From positions 4,960,001-5,024,000 of the forward strand of contig NZ_CP008953.1 of the NCBI RefSeq assembly GCF_000732925.1: a stretch of 64,000 nucleotides of DNA. Reading direction: 5' to 3'. Numbering within the stretch: the stretch's first letter is position 1; every line of letters begins with the position of its first letter. The notes below the pieces were generated by a model. The model was not told where the DNA came from. It did not search any database and saw nothing but the letters and a program-made list of their open reading frames with translations. Positions 34,256-42,921 of the stretch are shown here, one piece after another. Source of the stretch: Amycolatopsis japonica. Lineage in GTDB: Bacteria; Actinomycetota; Actinomycetes; Mycobacteriales; Pseudonocardiaceae. A program made the position numbers and the translations under genes.

Positions 34256-34259
34256 CGGC

Positions 34260-34694
34260 TCAGCCCATCACTTTCGCGGTGGAATCGAGCCGCCGCACCT
34301 GCGCGATGAAGGCGTTCATCCGCCACCGCAGGCTGTACGCCTTCGCCGTGTCGCCGAAGACCTTCTTCTTGTGGAGGATCGCGGCCAGTTCCCCGACGGT
34401 GCGTCCGTCCGCCTCGGAGATCTTGAGCGAGATCCCTTGCCGGATTCCGTCGGATTCCGCGGACCGGGCGATCATCGGGTTGCCGTCGTCCGCGACGGAC
34501 CAGCCCTTCCTCGCGATCTTCTTCTTGAAGACCTGCCGCAACTGCTGCCCGGTCAGGGTGGTTTCCACGCGCCGTGGCCGGAATCCGTGTCTCTTGAAGG
34601 CGATGTAGCCCAGGTACACGACGGCGATCACGACGAGGATCAGCACACCGGACGTGCCGTTTCCCTCGCTCGTGGTGTCAAGGGCGATTCCCAT
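34260..34694 (-). CDS. single-TM protein cotranscribed with the SigD-like factor
   Basis: A 144-residue protein: one N-terminal membrane helix (GVLILVVIAVVYLGYIAF, about 16-33) and a basic cytosolic or external domain (RRVETTLTGQQLRQVFKKKI, then GRTVGELAAILHKKKVFGDT). I do not recognise the domain and there is no zinc anti-sigma HxxxCxxC motif. Its stop is 4 bp from the sigma-factor start, so a regulatory pairing is plausible but not shown. Confidence 0.75.
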   Translation of the reverse strand: MGIALDTTSEGNGTSGVLILVVIAVVYLGYIAFKRHGFRPRRVETTLTGQQLRQVFKKKIARKGWSVADDGNPMIARSAESDGIRQGISLKISEADGRTVGELAAILHKKKVFGDTAKAYSLRWRMNAFIAQVRRLDSTAKVMG

Positions 34695-34914
34695 GTTCTC
34701 TCCCGGGCGTTCGCGGTCCGAATGCCCGATAATCGAGGAAATCGCGGACGGCGTTGCGCGCCGGAGTTTGTTGTCCTGATTTTGTCCGTTGCCGTTCGCC
34801 GGAAAGCGGGCAGATCAAGGACAGCTTTCGCCACGGCGCGATCATCGGTAGCGAAACCGGCCCCTGGATCGATCCCTGCGCTGTCGAATCGCCACGATCA
34901 CGGGGAGAGCACGG

Positions 34915-37389
34915 ATGACGGATCGTTTCGATGTCTTGTTGTGTTTCACTTCGGAGGGCGCGGCCCCGGTGGACGGGCCGGAAGCGGCACTTCGCGACGC
35001 GGGGCTCCGTGTTCTCCGGGACTCCGCCGTCGACGAGTTCGCCGACGCGCTCGCGAACTCCCGTCTCGTGCTGGTCCTTTGCTCCCGTGCCGACCGGGCC
35101 TTGGTCGTCGATCCGGGGGCGGACGGCGAGCAGGCCGTCGATCCGCGGGATCTGCCCGCCTTCGTCTGGCTCGTCCGGCGCAAGGTGGCCGACGCCCGCC
35201 GCGGACGCCCGGCCCGGATGGTCGGGCGGTATCGCGAACTCCTGGCACTCCATCGTGGCCTGCACGCGCACCCGGTACTGATGGTGCGAGGCCTGCCAGG
35301 CGTCGGCAAGACCGTGTTGACCGAACAGTACGCCCGCCTCTTCCAGGACACCTTCGATGGCGGTGTCCTGCGGCTGGGCCCGTTCGGGCAGCACGCGCCG
35401 GAAGAGGTCCTGTCCCAGTTCCACCTCGCCCTTGCCCGCGCGGCCGGTGACCGGCTGGACGCCGATCTGTCCGGCATCGGCTTCGACCGGCTGCGCGACC
35501 ACGTCGCCGAGCGGATCGGCGCCGACAGGCGTCGCGTTCTCGTCCTCATCGACGACGTTCCGCCGGGGCTCCCTCCGGACGTCCTCGAACGGCTGCTCCT
35601 CCCTGCCTCCACGGTGTCCACACTGCTCGTGAGCCGGGTGGGGAATTCTCCGTGGGACGTCGCCGCGCTGGACCTTGCCGGGTTGACCCCTGCCGAAGGG
35701 CTCAGGCTGTTCAGCGACTACCGCGCACCGGCCGACGACACCGAGCGAGAAGCGGTGCTCCGTCTCGTCGAACACTGTGGCGGGCATCCGATCACGCTGC
35801 GCGCCAACGCTTTGGCCGTGCGACGCCAGGACGGACCGCTCGCGTCCCGTCCGGACACGGCACCGCCGGCGATCCGCGGTCTGCTCGCCGGTTGCGGTCC
35901 GGTCGCCGCCGGGATCATCCGTCTCGGCGCGATGCTGGCGCCGGCCCCCTTTCCGCTCGGCATCGCCCGTGACGTGCTCGGAGCCGGTTCCGTAGAAGCC
36001 GTCGGCGAACTGCAAGAACAAGGTCTCGCCTCGCTTGTGGACGGCGGGTTGCGGCTGCAACCCCTCGTCGCCGAAGTGGCCAGGGCGGGGCTCGATCCCG
36101 GCGACCTGCCCGCTTCCGCGGCGAAGTCCTTGCTACGACTGCTTTCCGACGAACGCACCGAGTACCGGGACTTCCTCCTGCAGCATGCCCGCGCCCTCGC
36201 CGAGCGCGCGTCCGCGGCGCTCCGGATCCGGCTGCTGCGCCCGGTCGCGGCCGCTCACGAACGGCACCGGGATTTCTTCGCCGCCGGTGAGGTCCACGCC
36301 GCGATCCTGTCCACCGAAGGCGCCACGAGCACGGACTTCGTGACGGCCGCACGGGTGGAGATCGCCTGCGGGCTGTATCCGGAAGCCGTGCGACACGCCC
36401 GGCACGCGCTGCTGTCCGCGGCCGACGACGAGGAGCGATACGCGGCCGAACTGGTCGCCGCGCAGGCATTCGACTGTCAGGGCGACTACGGCGCCGGCGA
36501 ACGGGCTTTCTGGCACGAGCTTCCCTGGCGGGGTGCAGCCCGGCTATCCGCGGTCGTGGCGAGCGCACAGGCTCTGCGTCTCCGAGGCCGGGCCCGGGAG
36601 GCCATCGCCTCGCTCGACACGGTCCTGCCGGAGCTTCGCGACTCGCCATCCGGCGACCTCCTGCCGTCGGCCCTGCTGGAATACGCCCGCGTCCTGCTGC
36701 TCGACGACCGGCCGCGGCGGGCACGCGAAGCCGCGGCGGAGGTGATCGCGGCGTTCCACGCCACCGGCAGAATGCGGCATTTCCGATGCACCGAAGCCGA
36801 ATTGCTGTGGGCCGAGGCGACGGTCACCCTCGACCTCCAAGACCTTCACCCGGACCGGTCCGTAGCCGCCCTGCGCGAACTCGAAAGCCGATATGGACGG
36901 CGTCACGGCGCCGAGAGCCCGGCGGCCTTGACCGCCGCCGCCCTGGCAGGCCGCGCGCTCCTGCTGCGGGGCCGGCCGGAGCGTGCCCTGCAGGCGTTGA
37001 GCGAGACCGAGCGGACCGTGCTCCGCGTCTTCGGTGGCGAGAACCGCTTGCGGTACCGGATCCGGCACGGCATGGCCCTGGCGCACGGACAGTCGCGCGA
37101 CTTCGGGCGCCAAGCCGAACTTCTCGAGGAGATCCTCCAGCCACAGATCCGCTTGCTGGGCTCGACCCATCCGGAAACCCTCGAAAGCCGGCTCGACCTC
37201 GGCCTCGCGCTGGCCTTCAGCGGACGCGACCAGTACCGGCGGGCCACCGAACTGGTCGACGGCGCCGCGGACGACATCGTCGCGACGCTCGGCCCCGCGA
37301 CCGAACTGTCCGAGAAGGCGATCGCGGCGAAACGGGTGCTGCGGGGCACGGCGAGTCAGTTCTCCGACGGCCGCCAGCGCACTCCGTAG
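34915..37389 (+). CDS. STAND protein: degenerate TIR-like + NB-ARC + TPR
   Basis: An 824-residue protein. Residues 1-95 are TIR-like (FDVLLCFTSEG, ANSRLVLVLCSRADR, AFVWLVRRK) but lack a clear catalytic Glu. The NB-ARC NTPase has Walker A GLPGVGKT at 126-133 and Walker B RRVLVLIDDV near 206-215, with a LLVSRVG sensor motif. Residues ~400-820 are TPR-like helical pairs (YPEAVRHARHALLSAADDEE; HPETLESRLDLGLALAFSGR). This layout fits a signal-sensing switch that oligomerises on ligand binding and nucleates TIR contacts. The upstream 220 bp are shared with the divergent sigma-factor operon. Its last 34 bp overlap the convergent gene. Confidence 0.87.
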   Translation: MTDRFDVLLCFTSEGAAPVDGPEAALRDAGLRVLRDSAVDEFADALANSRLVLVLCSRADRALVVDPGADGEQAVDPRDLPAFVWLVRRKVADARRGRPARMVGRYRELLALHRGLHAHPVLMVRGLPGVGKTVLTEQYARLFQDTFDGGVLRLGPFGQHAPEEVLSQFHLALARAAGDRLDADLSGIGFDRLRDHVAERIGADRRRVLVLIDDVPPGLPPDVLERLLLPASTVSTLLVSRVGNSPWDVAALDLAGLTPAEGLRLFSDYRAPADDTEREAVLRLVEHCGGHPITLRANALAVRRQDGPLASRPDTAPPAIRGLLAGCGPVAAGIIRLGAMLAPAPFPLGIARDVLGAGSVEAVGELQEQGLASLVDGGLRLQPLVAEVARAGLDPGDLPASAAKSLLRLLSDERTEYRDFLLQHARALAERASAALRIRLLRPVAAAHERHRDFFAAGEVHAAILSTEGATSTDFVTAARVEIACGLYPEAVRHARHALLSAADDEERYAAELVAAQAFDCQGDYGAGERAFWHELPWRGAARLSAVVASAQALRLRGRAREAIASLDTVLPELRDSPSGDLLPSALLEYARVLLLDDRPRRAREAAAEVIAAFHATGRMRHFRCTEAELLWAEATVTLDLQDLHPDRSVAALRELESRYGRRHGAESPAALTAAALAGRALLLRGRPERALQALSETERTVLRVFGGENRLRYRIRHGMALAHGQSRDFGRQAELLEEILQPQIRLLGSTHPETLESRLDLGLALAFSGRDQYRRATELVDGAADDIVATLGPATELSEKAIAAKRVLRGTASQFSDGRQRTP

Positions 37390-38324
37390 GCGAAACCCGG
37401 TGTCAGATGCCGAAACTGGACATGAACCTCGCCCGACGCGTCCGGCGTCAGGGAGAACCCGCGCGCCGCCTCGTCGCTCGCGTCGTCCTGGAAGACCCGT
37501 TCCAGCAGGACGACTTCCACCGGGATCGGCAGGGCGAACCGGACGTGCAGATCGAACAGATCGACCGGATGCCGCGGGACGCAGACGAAATGCGGATGCC
37601 TGAACTCCGCCCGGAACCGCAAGGCGATCTCGTGTTTGCTCAGCCGCTTGAGCGGGCTGGGCAACCGCAACGCCAGACCGACGCGATCGGTGGACTCCAT
37701 CACCCGTCCGGTCAGCCGTCCACCGTGGAACACGTCCACGCGGAGATCTTCACTGCCGATGGCCTCGCCCCGGTAGACCGAGTCGGTCAGGGTGAGGGCC
37801 AGGTCCAGTTCGGCGATGTCGTCGGCATCGGCGACGATCCGGCGGGATTCGAGGACCTCCGGCACCGGCTGGTCGAGCGCCACCGCCACGCGCAGTTCCT
37901 CCGTGTGCCATCTTCGGCTGGGCTGAGCCGCTTCGGTCTTGTCGGATTCGCTTGTGGACGCGACGGCGACCTCGGCGAGCTGATGGATGCCGTCGTCGAT
38001 CCGGCGGCGGGCGGTCCGGTCGTCGCGCTGCAGATGCTTGGCCAGCCAGCGCACCCGATCCTGGTAGAAGGGGTGCGCCGCCTCCGGATGCAGCCCGAGC
38101 GCGGCCAGCACGGCGGTGCACAGGTCCTCGGGCAGCGAACGCGCCCATCCGGACAGGCATTCACCGAGTGTCTTCCGGATCGCCGCGTTCCCCTCGCCTT
38201 CGGCCATGCCGCAGACCGCGCGTAACGCGGGTCCCGCCCGTTCGGCCAGCTGAGGGGCCGCGATTCCCCGGCCCCTCCGCAGCAGCTTCAATTCGCCGGC
38301 CAGATCCGCAGCGCTGACGGTCAC
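37356..38324 (-). CDS. unknown 322-residue protein associated with the STAND gene
   Basis: Not a family I can name. The N-terminal ~120 residues are helical and start like a small HTH-type module (AGELKLLRRGRGIAAPQLAE, then PEDLCTAVLAALGLHPEA and DRTARRRIDDGIHQLAEVA). The C-terminal ~170 residues look like a beta-rich domain (ELDLALTLTDSVYRGE, VGLALRLPSPL, FALPIPVEVVLLERVFQDD). As I recall, proteins with this LRRGRG...RTARRR opening often accompany STAND or TIR genes in actinobacteria, so it may be a partner. The 3' end overlaps the STAND gene by 34 bp. Confidence 0.7.
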   Translation of the reverse strand: MTVSAADLAGELKLLRRGRGIAAPQLAERAGPALRAVCGMAEGEGNAAIRKTLGECLSGWARSLPEDLCTAVLAALGLHPEAAHPFYQDRVRWLAKHLQRDDRTARRRIDDGIHQLAEVAVASTSESDKTEAAQPSRRWHTEELRVAVALDQPVPEVLESRRIVADADDIAELDLALTLTDSVYRGEAIGSEDLRVDVFHGGRLTGRVMESTDRVGLALRLPSPLKRLSKHEIALRFRAEFRHPHFVCVPRHPVDLFDLHVRFALPIPVEVVLLERVFQDDASDEAARGFSLTPDASGEVHVQFRHLTPGFAYGVRWRPSEN

Positions 38325-38586
38325 CAGTCCTCCCCTAGTGGTTCAAGCACGGTCGTCAATAGTCGCCAGCCCGGCGGCCCGTGTCCAGCCGGTGGCGGCC
38401 GTGTATCGCCGATCGTTATTTTGGGTTTTCGTTTCCCGCTCATACGGGAAACAGGAAACTCCTTGTCGCCCCCGAACCGGCGACGCATTCTTGGTGAGCC
38501 GCCCCAATTCGCGGCGATAACACCTCAACCAGCGGTTTTCCCGCGTTGTCGAGTGCTGCCCTCATGCGCTCACCGAAGGAGTCGGA
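38325..38586. promoter_or_regulatory. AT-richer control region upstream of the small ORFs
   Basis: A 262-bp gap between the divergent 322-residue protein gene and the small ORF pair. Positions 38400-38460 are less GC-rich (GATCGTTATTTTGGGTTTTC) and include an 8-bp-arm inverted repeat at 38431-38452. No gene is supported here. Confidence 0.6.
38431..38452. promoter_or_regulatory. operator-like inverted repeat
   Basis: GTTTCCCG-CTCATA-CGGGAAAC, perfect 8-bp arms with a 6-bp spacer, about 135 bp upstream of the small ORFs. The adjacent XRE-type NB-ARC regulator is an obvious candidate to bind it. Symmetry and position only. Confidence 0.6.
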
Positions 38587-38745
38587 ATGACCGTCAAGTG
38601 CTCGCTTTCGCTGCTCTTACGGATCGCTTTCTGGCTGTGGGTGGTCGCGCTCCTCATCGGAGTGGCGCTCGGCAGCGCGGCGGGGACCGCGCCCGCGAAC
38701 CCGGTCTCTCCCGTGGTCGCCACACACGGAAAGGAGGTGGACTGA
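38587..38745 (+). CDS. 52-residue small membrane/exported peptide
   Basis: Strong ribosome site (AAGGAG 6 nt before the ATG) and a clean start-to-stop frame. The peptide has a basic-then-hydrophobic helix (about 7-32: LSLLLRIAFWLWVVALLIGV) followed by AGTAPANP and a polar tail ending HGKEVD, which looks like a signal peptide with a possible cleavage site after GSA or APA. It is followed 2 bp later by the next tiny ORF and 180 bp later by an XRE/NB-ARC/TPR regulator. No homologue known to me. Confidence 0.6.
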   Translation: MTVKCSLSLLLRIAFWLWVVALLIGVALGSAAGTAPANPVSPVVATHGKEVD

Positions 38746-38747
38746 CC

Positions 38748-38804
38748 ATGCAGACCCACGCCATCGGCCTGATCCTGGCCCTGCTCGGCATCGTGTTCGG
38801 CTGA
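38748..38804 (+). CDS. 18-residue hydrophobic micro-ORF
   Basis: The peptide MQTHAIGLILALLGIVFG is nearly all hydrophobic. It has an excellent ribosome site (AAAGGAGG, 38730-38737), which lies inside the end of the preceding ORF, and starts 2 bp after that stop. Too short for ordinary gene finding, but the signals are better than those of many real genes here. Could be a small membrane peptide, a toxin-like peptide, a peptide signal or a leader controlling the downstream regulator. Confidence 0.45.
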   Translation: MQTHAIGLILALLGIVFG

Positions 38805-38927
38805 GGACACGGTATGAAACACACCCGCGTCCGGCGGCCGGATCCGCGGATCCGGCCGCCGGACGGAAGCCACTGCCGGAACATCGTCCACACGGCCATA
38901 CTGATCCTCCGACGAGGATGGGTGCCG

Positions 38928-41105
38928 ATGAACGAGAGAGCAACGTTCGGAGCGGAGTTGCGTCGCCGCCGTAAAGCGGCGGGCCTTTCGCTCACCGAAC
39001 TCGCCGCCCGCACTCACTACAGCAAGGGTTACCTCAGTAAAGTCGAGACCGGGATTTCCGCGCCGAATCCAGCACTGGCGGAGTTGTGCGAAACGGAACT
39101 CGGCGCGGAAGGAGAGTTGAAACCGCTGCTGCCCGGCGAACCCGTGCGGCGCCGGACGCGGCCGGACGTCAGACCGTCCGGCCTGCCACCGGCGACCTCG
39201 TCCTTCACCGGCCGGGCGGCCGAACTGCGGGCGATCCGCGCGGCGCTCGAAGCCGACGGGGGTGTCTGCGTCGTGTCCGGCATGGGCGGTGTCGGCAAGA
39301 CGGAACTCGCGGTGCGATGCGCGCACCGGCTGGAATCCGGATTCGCCGACGGCTGCCTGTTCGTCGACCTACGCGACGAAGCCGGTGAACCCGCCGCGGT
39401 GCACGACAGGCTGCTTCGCGTGCTCGGTGTCCCTGCGGACGGCATCCCGGCCGAACCCGCCGATCGCGCGGCGCTGTACCGATCGCGGCTTCGCGGCCGC
39501 AGTCTGCTTCTCGTACTCGACAACGCGGTGAGCGCGGCGCAGGTGCGTCCGTTGCTTCCCGCCGAACCGAAATGCCGCGTGCTGATCACATCGAGGTCCA
39601 GGCTGAGCGCGCTCGACGACGCCACGCACGTCTCTTTGGACATGCTCCCGCTCGACGCGGCGGTCGCCCTCTTCACCGCGATCACCGGCGTTCCCGCCGG
39701 ACCCGCCGTCACCCGGGTGGTCCGGCGCTGCGCCCGGCTCCCCCTCGCGATCCGGATCGCCGCGGCGCGGCTTCGCGCGCATGCCGCGTGGGACGTCGCG
39801 GAACTCGACCGGCGGCTGGCGGACGAATCGGCCCGCCTCGGCGAGCTGGACGACGGCGAACGTTCGCTCGCCGCCGCGTTCCGGCTGTCCGTTCAGCAGT
39901 TGAGCACCGCCGAGGCGAGACTTTTCGGGCTGCTCACCGTCCACCCCGGAACCGACGTCGACGTCCATACCGCCAGCGCGTTGAGCGCGCTTCCGTTCCG
40001 GGAGGCCGATCGGCTGCTGGACCGTTTGCACGAAGCCCATCTGCTCACCCAACCGGACTCCGACCGATACGGATTCCACGACCTGTTGCGCGCGTTCGCC
40101 ACCGAATTCGTGCTCACCGACGCGGAGGACGGCATGAAGGCCTTCAGCAGGCTCACCGATTTCGCGGTGCGGACCGCCGCGCTGGCCGACCGGGAAATCA
40201 CCCCGCACCGCTACTTCCCGGAGATCGTCTTCGACCCCGGCGTCCCGGAACCGGCCAGGCTGGACGACAGCGAGATGGCGATGTCCTGGTTCCGCGCCGA
40301 ATGGCCCGGCCTGGTGGCCCTGTGCCGGACGGCGGGCGAACGCGGCGAACACGAACGATGCTGGCAGCTCGCCTTCTTCCTGCGCGACTTCTTCTTCGTG
40401 GCCAAACTGTGGGACCCGTGGCTGGAGACGCACCGGTGGGCGCGCTCGTCCGCCGAAGCGCTCGGGGACACGTGGGCGCTGGCCACCACCACCGCCAACC
40501 TCGGGGTCGCGCACGTCGATCGCGGCGACCTGGACGAGGCTTCGGCGTACTACGGCGAAGCGCTCGCGCTGTTCCGGCGCATCGGTGACGGGCACGGCGA
40601 GACCACCACCCTCGCGCACAACGGCTGGGCCGAGCACTACCGGGGCAACCACGACGACGCCTTGCGGGATCTCCGGCAGGCGCACGCGTTCTACGTCCGT
40701 GACGGCAATCGCCGCAACGCCGCGATCACCGACCGCGGGATCGCGCTGGTGCTGACCGCGCTGGGGCGATCCGAAGACGCCGCCGCGATCGCCGGCCGGA
40801 CGCTGGCCGTCTTCGACGAACTGGGGCTGGATCTCGACGCCGCCATGGCCCTCAATTGCCTGGGCTGGGCCTGGTACCACGCGGAACGCCACGATCTGGC
40901 CGCCTCGGCCTATCGTGCCGCCGCGGACCGGGCGGAGGCCTGCGGGAGCCGGTACGAAACCGCTCGCGCCTACACCGGGCTCGGCAATGTCGCGGCCGCT
41001 GAAGGCTCCGCCGAACTGGCGGCCGAACTGTGGAATCGAGCCGACGAGACCCACCCTGACCTCGATCGGGTGATGGTCGGCGAGGCTCGGGTACGGATGG
41101 GGTGA
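38928..41105 (+). CDS. XRE-HTH + NB-ARC + TPR regulator (STAND)
   Basis: A 725-residue protein. Residues ~7-60 are an XRE-type HTH (GAELRRRRKAAGLSLTELAA, then YSKGYLSKVETG). NB-ARC follows: SFTGR at 92-96, Walker A GMGGVGKT at 118-125, Walker B SLLLVLDNA near 192-200, then RVLITSRSRL; residues ~490-720 are TPRs (WALATTTANLGVAHVDRGDL; GLGNVAAAEGSAELAAELW). It is built like an AfsR-type ligand-gated transcription factor with XRE in place of SARP. ATG 38928 is preferred (GAGGAT upstream). The two small ORFs just upstream are candidate ligands or leaders. Confidence 0.9.
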   Translation: MNERATFGAELRRRRKAAGLSLTELAARTHYSKGYLSKVETGISAPNPALAELCETELGAEGELKPLLPGEPVRRRTRPDVRPSGLPPATSSFTGRAAELRAIRAALEADGGVCVVSGMGGVGKTELAVRCAHRLESGFADGCLFVDLRDEAGEPAAVHDRLLRVLGVPADGIPAEPADRAALYRSRLRGRSLLLVLDNAVSAAQVRPLLPAEPKCRVLITSRSRLSALDDATHVSLDMLPLDAAVALFTAITGVPAGPAVTRVVRRCARLPLAIRIAAARLRAHAAWDVAELDRRLADESARLGELDDGERSLAAAFRLSVQQLSTAEARLFGLLTVHPGTDVDVHTASALSALPFREADRLLDRLHEAHLLTQPDSDRYGFHDLLRAFATEFVLTDAEDGMKAFSRLTDFAVRTAALADREITPHRYFPEIVFDPGVPEPARLDDSEMAMSWFRAEWPGLVALCRTAGERGEHERCWQLAFFLRDFFFVAKLWDPWLETHRWARSSAEALGDTWALATTTANLGVAHVDRGDLDEASAYYGEALALFRRIGDGHGETTTLAHNGWAEHYRGNHDDALRDLRQAHAFYVRDGNRRNAAITDRGIALVLTALGRSEDAAAIAGRTLAVFDELGLDLDAAMALNCLGWAWYHAERHDLAASAYRAAADRAEACGSRYETARAYTGLGNVAAAEGSAELAAELWNRADETHPDLDRVMVGEARVRMG

Positions 41106-41242
41106 CCGCTCAACCGGCGTAACGGGCCGCGAGGCTGCTACGGTTGGCCTGTCGCGGTTCAGACACCAGCCGCCGGGTCCCTTTTCCGGGTCCGGCATGC
41201 CCATGGGCAGCAGCCGGTCCCCCGTACCGGCAAGGAGTCAAC

Positions 41243-41644
41243 TTGACCGACTACCGCGCTCCCGCTTCCGATCCGCCCCGTCCGACACGGAGATTCGTGT
41301 CCCCTCTCGACATCTCGATCACGGCCTCCGCCACCGACACGGTGGTCACCGTATCCGGCGAAATCGATCTCGGCGTCTCCGACGACCTGCGCAAGGCGCT
41401 GGACGAGGAGCTCCGGTTCAAGCCGTCGGTACTGATCGCCGACCTGTCCGCGGTCACCTTCTGTGATTCGTCCGGCTTCACCGTCTTCGTGCAGACCCGC
41501 GCGAAAGCCGAAGAAGCCGGCGTCCCGTTCATCCTGGTCACCCAGGAGCGGGCCCTGCTTCGCCCGATGTCGCTGCTCGGCCTCGACGCGGTCCTCACCG
41601 TGCACCCGACGCTCGATTCGGCACGGGACGTGCTCACGCACTGA
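41243..41644 (+). CDS. STAS-domain anti-sigma factor antagonist
   Basis: A 133-residue protein, mostly STAS domain (about 25-125): TVVTVSGEIDLGVSDDLRKA, then LIADLSAVTFCDSSGFTVFV, where the Ser in DSSG is the usual kinase target. Such proteins bind an anti-sigma kinase and free a SigB/SigF-type factor. TTG 41243 is chosen for the AAGGAG 5 nt upstream; GTG 41298 would give only the domain. It sits at the entry to the stress region whose promoters match SigF/SigB. Confidence 0.87.
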   Translation: MTDYRAPASDPPRPTRRFVSPLDISITASATDTVVTVSGEIDLGVSDDLRKALDEELRFKPSVLIADLSAVTFCDSSGFTVFVQTRAKAEEAGVPFILVTQERALLRPMSLLGLDAVLTVHPTLDSARDVLTH

Positions 41645-41666
41645 CCAGCTGTCATGATGGGCGGTT

Positions 41667-42917
41667 GTGACGGGTGACAAGGATCCAGGCTTCCGTATCG
41701 GCGGACGTCCCCTGGCGGAACGGCTGACCGAAGTCCTGCCTTCGCTCGCGAAGACGGTGCTCTCCGAGATCGTCCTGCGGATCCCGGAGTACGGCCTGCT
41801 GCCCGCCGAGGAACTCAGCGGCGACATCACCCACGTGATCGAGCAGAACCTGCGTTCCTTCATCGACACTCTGCGCACCGGCGCGACGCCGACTCAGCGG
41901 GAGCTCGACTTCCTCCGCGAATCGGCGGCCCGGCGCGCGGAGGAGGGCATCCCGATCGACGTCGTGCTCACCGCGTACCACATCGGCATCCAGGTGGTCT
42001 GGGCGTCGCTGACGCCGGACGCGCGGCCGGACGAGGTCGCCGACGTCCTGGCCGTCAACGCGCTGACTCTGCGTTATCTGGAGGTGGTCACGCCCGCGGT
42101 CGGCGCCGGCTACCTCGACGAACGCCGCACGATGTTCGACGACGAACGGTCGGCGCGGCACACGGTGCTCTCCGCGCTGCTCGACGGCGAACCCGCGGAA
42201 GTCGCGGCGGGACAGGCGGGCCTGCGGCTGCCGCCGTGCTACATCGTCCTCGCGGCGTCGGTCGGAGCGCATCCGGACGAGGAGGTCGACGGGGTCGACC
42301 CGCTGGTCGCCGGACGGCGGAAGCTCCGGCGGCTGCGGGTCGAACTGGAACGCCAGATCCGGGGCACCGTCCTGACTTCGCTCACGCCGGACGGCGGGCT
42401 CGCCTTGCTACCGCACGAAACCGCGGCCGACGAACTGTCCACACGGGACTGGGCGCGGCTGGAACGCGTGCTCGCCGACGTCGCCAGGACGGCGGGCGCC
42501 GAGGTCATCGCCGGGACCGCCGCGGCCGAGCCGTCCGGTGTGCCCGCCGCGGCGAAGCTCGCGCAGGACGTGCTCGCGGTCGCCACCGGAACCGGGCGGC
42601 CGCCCGGGCTGTACCGGCTCGACGACGTCCTGCTCGAATACCAGCTTTCGCGTCCGGGCCCGGCACTCGACCGGCTGGCCACCCGCCTGATGCCGCTGGA
42701 CGGCAACGAGGAACTCCTGCAGACGCTGGAGACCTTCCTCAACCGGGGCGGGCGCCGTCAGACGGCCGCGGCCCTGCACGTCCACCCCAACACGGTCGAC
42801 TACCGGCTGCGCCGGATCGCGGATCTCACCGGGCTGGATCCCACCCGGCTCGAACATATCGCGCTGCTGAACGCGGCCCTTGCGGCTCGCGCCGCCACCC
42901 GGCCCAAGGCCTTGTGA
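41667..42917 (+). CDS. PucR-type helix-turn-helix regulator
   Basis: A 416-residue protein with an N-terminal helical RsbT-coantagonist-like/sensor half (RELDFLRESAARRAEEGIPI, then VVLTAYHIGIQVVW) and the C-terminal PucR HTH (LETFLNRGGRRQTAAALHVH, then NTVDYRLRRIADLTGLD). The family controls diverse catabolic and stress genes. GTG 41667 is the only plausible start at this length, 22 bp after the STAS gene. Placed between two STAS genes, it may belong to the same partner-switching circuit. Confidence 0.87.
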   Translation: MTGDKDPGFRIGGRPLAERLTEVLPSLAKTVLSEIVLRIPEYGLLPAEELSGDITHVIEQNLRSFIDTLRTGATPTQRELDFLRESAARRAEEGIPIDVVLTAYHIGIQVVWASLTPDARPDEVADVLAVNALTLRYLEVVTPAVGAGYLDERRTMFDDERSARHTVLSALLDGEPAEVAAGQAGLRLPPCYIVLAASVGAHPDEEVDGVDPLVAGRRKLRRLRVELERQIRGTVLTSLTPDGGLALLPHETAADELSTRDWARLERVLADVARTAGAEVIAGTAAAEPSGVPAAAKLAQDVLAVATGTGRPPGLYRLDDVLLEYQLSRPGPALDRLATRLMPLDGNEELLQTLETFLNRGGRRQTAAALHVHPNTVDYRLRRIADLTGLDPTRLEHIALLNAALAARAATRPKAL

Positions 42918-42921
42918 CACG

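Noticed and set aside
38421..38804. A 127-residue frame upstream of the XRE/NB-ARC gene
   Set aside because: It runs through the control region with an Arg/Pro-rich non-protein-like sequence; only its last 18 codons, with their own ribosome site, look real.
22598..41105. An FxSxx-COOH system (FxsA/FxsB/FxsC/FxsT)
   Set aside because: TIR and STAND/TPR proteins are reminiscent, but I see no radical SAM gene and no small protein ending in FxSxx; the 52- and 18-residue ORFs do not match.
22598..41105. A genomic island bounded by integrase and attachment sites
   Set aside because: No integrase, transposase, tRNA or matching direct repeats at either edge could be found, so transfer is only suggested by content and the AT-rich patch.
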